From: Cellulomonas sp. Y8
GTDB lineage: Bacteria; Actinomycetota; Actinomycetes; Actinomycetales; Cellulomonadaceae
Length of the DNA: 64,000 bases
Assembly (NCBI RefSeq): GCF_008033115.1
Contig: NZ_CP041203.1
Span: 2,914,001 to 2,978,000, forward strand
Reading direction: 5' to 3'
This document shows, one piece after another, positions 58,895-64,000 of the stretch (positions within the stretch are counted from its first letter, which is position 1; every line of letters starts with the position of its first letter). Made by a program: the position numbers and the translations under genes. The notes under the pieces were generated by a model. It did no database searches, was not told the DNA's origin, and saw nothing but the letters and a program-made list of their open reading frames with translations.

Positions 58895-60995
58895 CGCCAC
58901 GCCGCTGCGCACCCCCGCGCCCGCACCGACCCCGGCGCGGCTGCCGCGCACCGACTCGATCGCCTACGGCGGCGACTACAACCCGGAGCAGTGGGGCAAG
59001 GACGTCTGGGACGCCGACTACGCCGCGTTCGACGCCGCCCGGATCACCACCGTGACCCTCGGCGTGTTCAGCTGGTCGCTGACCCAGCCCGCCGAGGACG
59101 TCTTCGACTTCACCGTGCTCGACGAGATCGTGCAGCGCGCCGCCGACGAGGGCCGCCAGGTCTGCCTCGCGACCGGCACCGGTGCGCTGTCGCCGTGGAT
59201 CGCCCGGGCGTACCCGGAGGTGACGCGCGTCGACTTCGAGGGGCGCAAGCACCGGTACGGCCAGCGGCACAACGCGTGCTGGTCGTCGCCGGCGTTTCGG
59301 CGCCTGGCCGCGGGCATCGCGGGCCGGGTCGCCGAGCGGTACGCCGACCACCCCGCCGTGATCGCCTGGCACGTCGGCAACGAGTACGGCGGCGACGGCG
59401 GGGCCTGCTACTGCGACCTGTGCGCCGCCGAGTTCCGGCTCTGGCTGCGCGCCCGGTACGGGACGCTCGACGCGCTGAACGAGGCGTGGAACGCGACGTT
59501 CTGGTCGCACCGGTTCACCGACTGGGACGAGATCGAACCGCCCAGCGCGCTCACCGAGCACTGGAAGGGCCGCGGGTACACGGCGTTCCAGGGCATCACG
59601 CTCGACTACTACCGGTTCAGCACCGACAACGCGATCCGCCAGTTCACCGAGGAGAAGGCCGCCATCCGCGCGCACTCGGACCTGCCGGTGACCACCAACT
59701 TCATGGGGTTCTTCCAGCCGCTCGACTACCACCGCTGGGCCCCGCACCTCGACTTCGCGTCCTGGGACAACTACCCACCGCGCAGCGACGAGCCCTGGCG
59801 CACCGCCCTGACCCACGACCTGATGCGCGGGCTCAAGGACGGCGCGCCGTTCTGGCTGATGGAGCAGACCCCGACGGTCACCGCGTCCCGGGACGTCAAC
59901 CCGGTCCGCCGGCCGGGGATCATGCGGCTGTGGTCCTGGCAGGCCGTCGCGCACGGGGCCGACTCGGTGCTGTTCTTCCAGATGCGCGCGTCCCGCGGTG
60001 CGTGCGAGATGACCCACGGCGCCGTGCTCGACCACTCCGGCCGGCTCGACACCCGGGCGTTCCGCGAGGTCGCGGGGCTGGGGGAGGAGCTGGAGCGGCT
60101 GGGGGACACGCTGCTCGGCGCCTGGACGCCCGCGCGCACGGCGCTGCTGGTCGACTGGGACTCGTGGTGGGCGGTCGAGATGGCCGACGGGCCGAACCGG
60201 CTCGTGAAGTACCTGCCGACGCTGCTCGAGTGGGGCCGGGCGTTCTGGGACGCCGGCGCGCAGGTGGACGTCGTCCCGGTGACCGCCGACCTGTCGGGGT
60301 ACGACGTGGTGGCCGCGCCGCTGCTGCACCTGGTGAAGGGCGACGTGGCGTCGCGGCTCGCGGAGGTGGCGGGGCGCGGCGGGACCGTGCTGACCGGGTA
60401 CCTGTCCGGGCGGGTCGACGAGGACGACCGGCGGTTCCTCGCCGACGTCCCCGGGCCGCTGGCGGGGCTCGCGGGGGTGCGGGTCGCGGAGACGGACGCG
60501 GCGGAGCCGGAGGTGGTGAACCCGGTGGCGTTCGCCGGGGCGGGGGCGCCGACCGTCGACGGGCGGATGGTCTTCGAGGTCCTCGTCCCCGAGGGCGCCG
60601 AGGTCATGGCCCGGTACGGCGCCGACTTCTACGCGGGCGAGCCGGCGGTGACCCGGAACCGGGTGCCGGCGGTGGGCGTCGGGGCGGGCGGCGCCGAGGG
60701 CCACGTCTGGTACCTCGGCACCGAGCTCGCGCAGGAGGGCCTGGCGCACGTCGTCCGCACCGCGCTCGCCCGGCACGACCTGCTCGGCCCGTACGCCGAC
60801 GTCCCGGGCCTGGAGCTCGCGACCCGCATCACGACGACCGGCGACCGCGTCGACCTGCTCCTGCACCACGGCACCGAGCCGGTGACGGTCGAGGCGCACG
60901 CCGACGGCACGGACCTCCTGACGGACCGCACGTGGACGGCGGGCGAGCGCGTGACGCTCGCCCCGGCGGACGTCGTCGTCCTCCGCCGGGCCTGA
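58887..60995 (+). CDS. Beta-galactosidase, GH42
   Basis: 702 residues, cytoplasmic. Three-part GH42 layout: a barrel with GGDYNPEQW at the front, acid/base Glu in WHVGNEYGGDGGACYC (near residue 170; two Cys of the family zinc site) and nucleophile Glu in FWLMEQTP (near 325), then the trimerisation domain and a beta-sandwich end. Cleaves terminal beta-galactosides, here perhaps xylan or xyloglucan side chains or arabinogalactan fragments. It overlaps the DUF624 gene by 8 nt and ends the operon before two hairpins. Confidence 0.94.
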   Translation: MSDATPLRTPAPAPTPARLPRTDSIAYGGDYNPEQWGKDVWDADYAAFDAARITTVTLGVFSWSLTQPAEDVFDFTVLDEIVQRAADEGRQVCLATGTGALSPWIARAYPEVTRVDFEGRKHRYGQRHNACWSSPAFRRLAAGIAGRVAERYADHPAVIAWHVGNEYGGDGGACYCDLCAAEFRLWLRARYGTLDALNEAWNATFWSHRFTDWDEIEPPSALTEHWKGRGYTAFQGITLDYYRFSTDNAIRQFTEEKAAIRAHSDLPVTTNFMGFFQPLDYHRWAPHLDFASWDNYPPRSDEPWRTALTHDLMRGLKDGAPFWLMEQTPTVTASRDVNPVRRPGIMRLWSWQAVAHGADSVLFFQMRASRGACEMTHGAVLDHSGRLDTRAFREVAGLGEELERLGDTLLGAWTPARTALLVDWDSWWAVEMADGPNRLVKYLPTLLEWGRAFWDAGAQVDVVPVTADLSGYDVVAAPLLHLVKGDVASRLAEVAGRGGTVLTGYLSGRVDEDDRRFLADVPGPLAGLAGVRVAETDAAEPEVVNPVAFAGAGAPTVDGRMVFEVLVPEGAEVMARYGADFYAGEPAVTRNRVPAVGVGAGGAEGHVWYLGTELAQEGLAHVVRTALARHDLLGPYADVPGLELATRITTTGDRVDLLLHHGTEPVTVEAHADGTDLLTDRTWTAGERVTLAPADVVVLRRA

Positions 60996-61001
60996 CCCGG
61001 C

Positions 61002-61028
61002 GAAGGCGGGCGCGCTGCGCCCGCCTTC
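61002..61028 (+). terminator. Terminator after GH42
   Basis: GAAGGCGGGCGC and GCGCCCGCCTTC form a perfect 12-bp stem with a 3-nt loop, six bases after the stop codon. Confidence 0.75.
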
Positions 61029-61057
61029 CCTCCGCTCCCAGCCGCCAGGTCCCCTTC

Positions 61058-61123
61058 CGCCGAGATGGCAACTCTCGGCTGTGCGAGACCGTCGCCACAC
61101 AGCCGAGAGTTGCCATCTCGGCG
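61058..61123. repeat. 26-bp perfect inverted repeat (REP-like element or bidirectional terminator)
   Basis: Arms 61058-61083 and 61098-61123 are perfect complements around 14 nt; the arm contains CCGAGATGGCAACTCTCGGC, itself nearly palindromic. It lies between convergent genes and separately from the GH42 terminator, so it may be a copy of a dispersed palindromic element. Only one copy is in this window. Confidence 0.75.
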
Positions 61124-61168
61124 AGGGGGCGCGCGGGCGAGGGGGCGCGCGGGCGAGGGGGCGCGCGG
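61121..61168. repeat. 16-bp tandem repeat, three exact units plus degenerate remainder
   Basis: GCGAGGGGGCGCGCGG repeats at 61121, 61137 and 61153 and then degenerates over about 45 bp. Intergenic and strongly purine-skewed. Confidence 0.85.
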
Positions 61169-61264
61169 GCGTGGGCGCGGAGGTGCGTGGCGAGGGGGCG
61201 TGGGCGCGGGGTGCGTGCTCGAGGTGCGCGGGGCGGCGCTCGGCGGCGCCACGTGCCGCGCGCG

Positions 61265-62683
61265 TCAGGCGGCCAGGAACTCCAGGGCACGGGCCTGGTC
61301 CAGGACCGCCGCGACCAGGGGCTCGTGGGCGCCCATACCCGCGTCCAGGCGGTCCAGGACGGCCCGCACGGAGGTCGCGAGGTCGCCGTCGGCCAGGCCC
61401 ACCACCCGCTCCGGCCGCGCCTCCGCCACCGGGCCGCCCTGCCCGCGCAGGTGCAGCGCCCACGCCGCGACCGTCGTCGCCGCCCCGGCGGGCACCCGCC
61501 CCGCCCGGCACTCGGCGACCAGCACCGGCGCCACCCGGACCGGCAGCTTCTCCGAGCCGTCGGCGGCGATCTGGCTGAGCAGGTGCTCGATGCGCGGGTT
61601 GCCGAACCGGTCGAGCAGCGCGCGCCGGTACGCCCCGACCTCGTCGGCGGGCAGGTCCAGGTGCCGGGCGGCCTCGTGCCACCACGCCTCGACCCAGCCG
61701 CGCAGCCGGCGGTCCGCGATCGCGTCCGCCACCGTCCGGTACCCGAGCGCGCCGCCCGCGTAGGCCAGCAGCGAGTGGGCGCCGTTGAGCAGCCACAGCT
61801 TGCGCTGCTCGAACGGCAGCACGTCCTCGACGAGCTGCGCGCCCGCGTCGTCCCACGCCGGCCGCCCGGCGGGGAACTCCCCGGCGACGACCCACTCCGA
61901 GAACGGCTCGGTCACGACGGGCGCGGCGTCGGCGAGCCCGGTCGCGGCGCGCACGGCCTCGCGCCCGGCGTCGGTCGTGGCGGGCGTGATCCGGTCGACC
62001 ATCGTGGTGCCGAACGCGACGTTGTCCCCGACCCACTCGGCGAGCCCCGGGTCCACGAGGTCGGCGAGCTCCAGCACCACCCGGCGCAGCGCGGCGCCGT
62101 TCTCGGGCAGGTTGTCGCAGGGCAGCAGCGTCATCGGCCCCGCCCCGGTCGCCCGGCGCAGCCGCAGGCCCGCGACCACCCGGCCCGGGACCGTCCGCAC
62201 CGGCCCGTGCCGGTCGGCGCGCAGCGCGGCCACGTCGGCGCGCACGTCGCCGCGGTCGGTGTCGAGCGCGCCGGACGCGGTCCGGACGTAGCCGGCCTCG
62301 GTCACGGTGAAGGTCGCGACCGCGACGGCGCGGTCCGCCCAGTAGCCCAGCCAGGCGTCGTGCTCGTCGCCGCCGTGCGCGGCCGACACGCTCGACACGA
62401 CGCGGAACCGCTCGCCGTCGGCGGCCCGCGTGACCAGCGTGTACAGCCCGTCCTGCGGGGCCAGCGCCTCGGCCAGCGTGCGGGAGCGACCGGTGAAGGC
62501 GGCGATGCCCCAGCCCGCGGCGTCGGGGGCGTTGTCGGTGTACCAGGCCTGGTGGGCACGGAAGAAGCCGCCCAGCCCCAGGTGCACGACGCGCACGGGC
62601 GCCGCGGGGCGGCCGTGGCCGGCGGCGCGGGACAGCCGCAGGCCGGTGGGGGTGGTCAGGCGGTGCTCGGGGAGGGTGATCAC
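61265..62683 (-). CDS. uxuB: Mannitol dehydrogenase family oxidoreductase, probable D-fructuronate reductase
   Basis: 472 residues. Rossmann start VRVVHLGLGGFFRAHQAWYTD (about 31-51), then DNLPENGAALRR, DRITPATT, and KLWLLNGAHSLLAYAG with the catalytic Lys (near residue 302). It reduces fructuronate to mannonate with NADH. GTG 62683 overlaps the stop of the glucuronate isomerase gene by 4 nt, which strongly favours fructuronate over mannitol as substrate. uxuA (mannonate dehydratase) is not in the window. Confidence 0.88.
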   Translation of the reverse strand: MITLPEHRLTTPTGLRLSRAAGHGRPAAPVRVVHLGLGGFFRAHQAWYTDNAPDAAGWGIAAFTGRSRTLAEALAPQDGLYTLVTRAADGERFRVVSSVSAAHGGDEHDAWLGYWADRAVAVATFTVTEAGYVRTASGALDTDRGDVRADVAALRADRHGPVRTVPGRVVAGLRLRRATGAGPMTLLPCDNLPENGAALRRVVLELADLVDPGLAEWVGDNVAFGTTMVDRITPATTDAGREAVRAATGLADAAPVVTEPFSEWVVAGEFPAGRPAWDDAGAQLVEDVLPFEQRKLWLLNGAHSLLAYAGGALGYRTVADAIADRRLRGWVEAWWHEAARHLDLPADEVGAYRRALLDRFGNPRIEHLLSQIAADGSEKLPVRVAPVLVAECRAGRVPAGAATTVAAWALHLRGQGGPVAEARPERVVGLADGDLATSVRAVLDRLDAGMGAHEPLVAAVLDQARALEFLAA

Positions 62684-64000
62684 AGCCGGAACGCCTCTCT
62701 CGGGATGGTGGTGACGAGGTCGACGGCGGTCTCGTGCGCCTCGTCGAGGGTCAGCCGGTGGTCGGTGACGAGCCGCGCCAGGTACGCGGCGTCCGCGCGC
62801 CGGCTCGCGTCGTGCCGGGCGGGGATGGACAGGTAGGCGCGGGTGTCGTCGACGAACCCGGAGGTCTTGGCGAACCCGGCGGTCTCGGTGACGGCCGCCC
62901 GGTACCGCTCCATCGCGTCGGGCGCGTCCAGGAACCACCACGGCGCCCCGACGTAGAGCGACGGGTAGAAGCCGGCCAGCGGCGCGAGCTCGCGGGAGAA
63001 CGTCGTCTCGTCGATGGTGAACACGACCAGCCGGAACCGCGGGTGCGTGCCGAAGGCGTGCAGCACCGGGCGCAGCGCCTCGGTGAACTCGACGGTCACG
63101 GGGATGTCGGCGCCGATGTCGGTGCCGAGGCGCTCGCGGGACGGCAGGTGGTGGTCGCGGCGGACGCCCGGGTGCAGCGTCATCACGAGGCCGTCCTCGC
63201 TCGACATCCGCGCCATCTCGAACAGCAGGCCGCGGCGCAGCGCCTCCGCCTCCGCGGGCGTCGCGGTCCCGGCCCGCGCCGCGGCGTACAGCCGCTCGCC
63301 GTCGGCCGGGTCGAGGGGTGCCATCGCCGCGTCCCGGTGGCCGTGGTCGGACGACACCGCGCCGTACGCCGCGAAGTGCTCCCGCCGGCGCTGCATCGCG
63401 TCGACCCAGCCCGCGAGCGTGCCGGTGTCCGTCCCGGCGACCTCGCCCAGCGCGCCGACGCGGTCGGCCCAGCCCGGGACGCCGGCCTCCAGGTACCGGT
63501 CGGGGCGGAACGTCGGCACGACCCGGCCGTGCCACGTCGGGTCGGCGCGCAGCGCGGCGTGGTGCGCGAGGTCGTCGCAGGGGTCGTCCGTCGTGGCGAG
63601 CACGTCGAGCCCGAACCGGTCGTACAGCGCCCGGGGCCGGAAGTCCGGCTCGGCGACGCGGGCGGCGATCGCGTCGTACAGGTCGTCGGCGGTGCCCTCG
63701 GCGGGGACCAGGTCGACGCCGAGCACCTCGACCAGCACCTGCTCCAGCCAGAGCTTCACCGGCGTGCCGCGGAACGTCGGCCAGTGCCGGCACAGCAGCC
63801 GGAACGCGGCCCGGGACTGCGCGGGCGTCGGGTCGGCCACCCCGACGCCGAGGTCCTCGAGCGGCACGCCGCGCGCGTGCAGCAGGCGGGTCAGGTAGTG
63901 GTCGGGCGTGATGAGCAGCGCGGTCGGGTCGGGGAACGCGGTGTCCTCGGCCAGCCACCGGGCCGGGACGTGCCCGTGCGGGGACACGATCGGCAGGTCG
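62680..64000 (-). CDS. uxaC: Glucuronate (uronate) isomerase, partial (start beyond window)
   Basis: At least 440 codons; the frame stays open to the right edge, where it reads DLPIVSPHGHVPARWLAED, the usual segment about 30 residues from the N-terminus of UxaC, so only a short piece is missing. Other family segments: TPDHYLTRLLHARGV, TDDPCDDLAHH, VVPTFRPDRYL, MTLHPGVRRDHH and TIDETTFSRELAPLAGFYPSLYVGAPWWF. It isomerises D-glucuronate to D-fructuronate. It is upstream of, and coupled to, uxuB. Confidence 0.95.
   Translation of the reverse strand, partial: DLPIVSPHGHVPARWLAEDTAFPDPTALLITPDHYLTRLLHARGVPLEDLGVGVADPTPAQSRAAFRLLCRHWPTFRGTPVKLWLEQVLVEVLGVDLVPAEGTADDLYDAIAARVAEPDFRPRALYDRFGLDVLATTDDPCDDLAHHAALRADPTWHGRVVPTFRPDRYLEAGVPGWADRVGALGEVAGTDTGTLAGWVDAMQRRREHFAAYGAVSSDHGHRDAAMAPLDPADGERLYAAARAGTATPAEAEALRRGLLFEMARMSSEDGLVMTLHPGVRRDHHLPSRERLGTDIGADIPVTVEFTEALRPVLHAFGTHPRFRLVVFTIDETTFSRELAPLAGFYPSLYVGAPWWFLDAPDAMERYRAAVTETAGFAKTSGFVDDTRAYLSIPARHDASRRADAAYLARLVTDHRLTLDEAHETAVDLVTTIPREAFRL

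Noticed and set aside
61121..61168. CRISPR-like array
   Set aside because: Units are only 16 bp, directly adjoining, with no spacers and no cas genes.
58878..62036. 1052-residue minus-strand open frame
   Set aside because: Antisense to GH42 and crossing two hairpins and a tandem repeat; no recognisable domain.

Overview
The window looks like chromosome of a high-GC Gram-positive bacterium, most likely an actinobacterium of the cellulose- and xylan-degrading Micrococcales type (Cellulomonas-like). The evidence is the very GC-rich third codon positions, many GTG starts, chains of 4-nt start/stop overlaps, an Lsr2-type DNA-binding domain, type VII secretion-style substrates and a dense plant-polysaccharide gene complement. 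The assignment is inference from content, not from a marker gene.

Layout. (1) 1-17078 is a defence island in two blocks around a secreted aldose 1-epimerase. The left block is a C5-cytosine methyltransferase (cut by the window edge) with a DUF3883 nuclease-like protein. The right block is a complete type II restriction-modification cassette (C5 methyltransferase, NaeI-like endonuclease, Vsr mismatch endonuclease). It is followed by a tightly coupled four-gene set: a GHKL ATPase-SF2 helicase (frameshifted here), a NERD nuclease-SF1 helicase, and homologues of DISARM DrmA and DrmB. No DISARM drmC or dedicated DISARM methyltransferase is present. I consider this the best candidate for an undescribed system. 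(2) 17236-27234 is phosphate acquisition: a secreted glycerophosphodiesterase, a Ugp-like glycerol-3-phosphate ABC importer with a LacI regulator and a 2H phosphoesterase, and a PiT phosphate transporter with its DUF47 partner. A small membrane-protein gene broken by an in-frame TAG lies at its left edge. (3) 27423-36511 is an interbacterial-toxin locus: a 1720-residue RHS protein with a C-terminal PD-(D/E)XK nuclease and a candidate immunity gene, then an EspC/WXG-like partner plus a calpain-type protease effector with two candidate immunity genes, then a broken copy of the first immunity gene.

(4) 36552-41243 is a beta-glucoside regulon: a LicT/BglG antiterminator, a PTS EIIBCA permease and a divergent 6-phospho-beta-glucosidase. 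Both divergent leaders carry a RAT antiterminator site overlapping a terminator. (5) 41344-47906 holds an anchored thermonuclease-like protein, a DEDDh exonuclease-TerB-BRCT-Lsr2 fusion coupled to an OGG-fold glycosylase-like protein, and several poorly known envelope proteins. (6) 48117-64000 is a glucuronoxylan/aldouronate cluster: LacI regulator, serine hydrolase and GH67 alpha-glucuronidase on one strand; an LplB/YtcP-type ABC importer, GH39 xylosidase, a DUF624 protein and GH42 beta-galactosidase on the other; then fructuronate reductase and glucuronate isomerase (cut by the window end).

How they work together: in region 6 the importer takes up oligosaccharides, the glycosidases release xylose and (methyl)glucuronate, and the UxaC and UxuB enzymes feed glucuronate toward KDG. 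In region 2 the diesterase supplies glycerol-3-phosphate to the importer and PiT recovers phosphate. In region 4 one antiterminator senses the PTS and opens both operons. All functional statements rest on motifs read by eye from the sequence; no database search was run.
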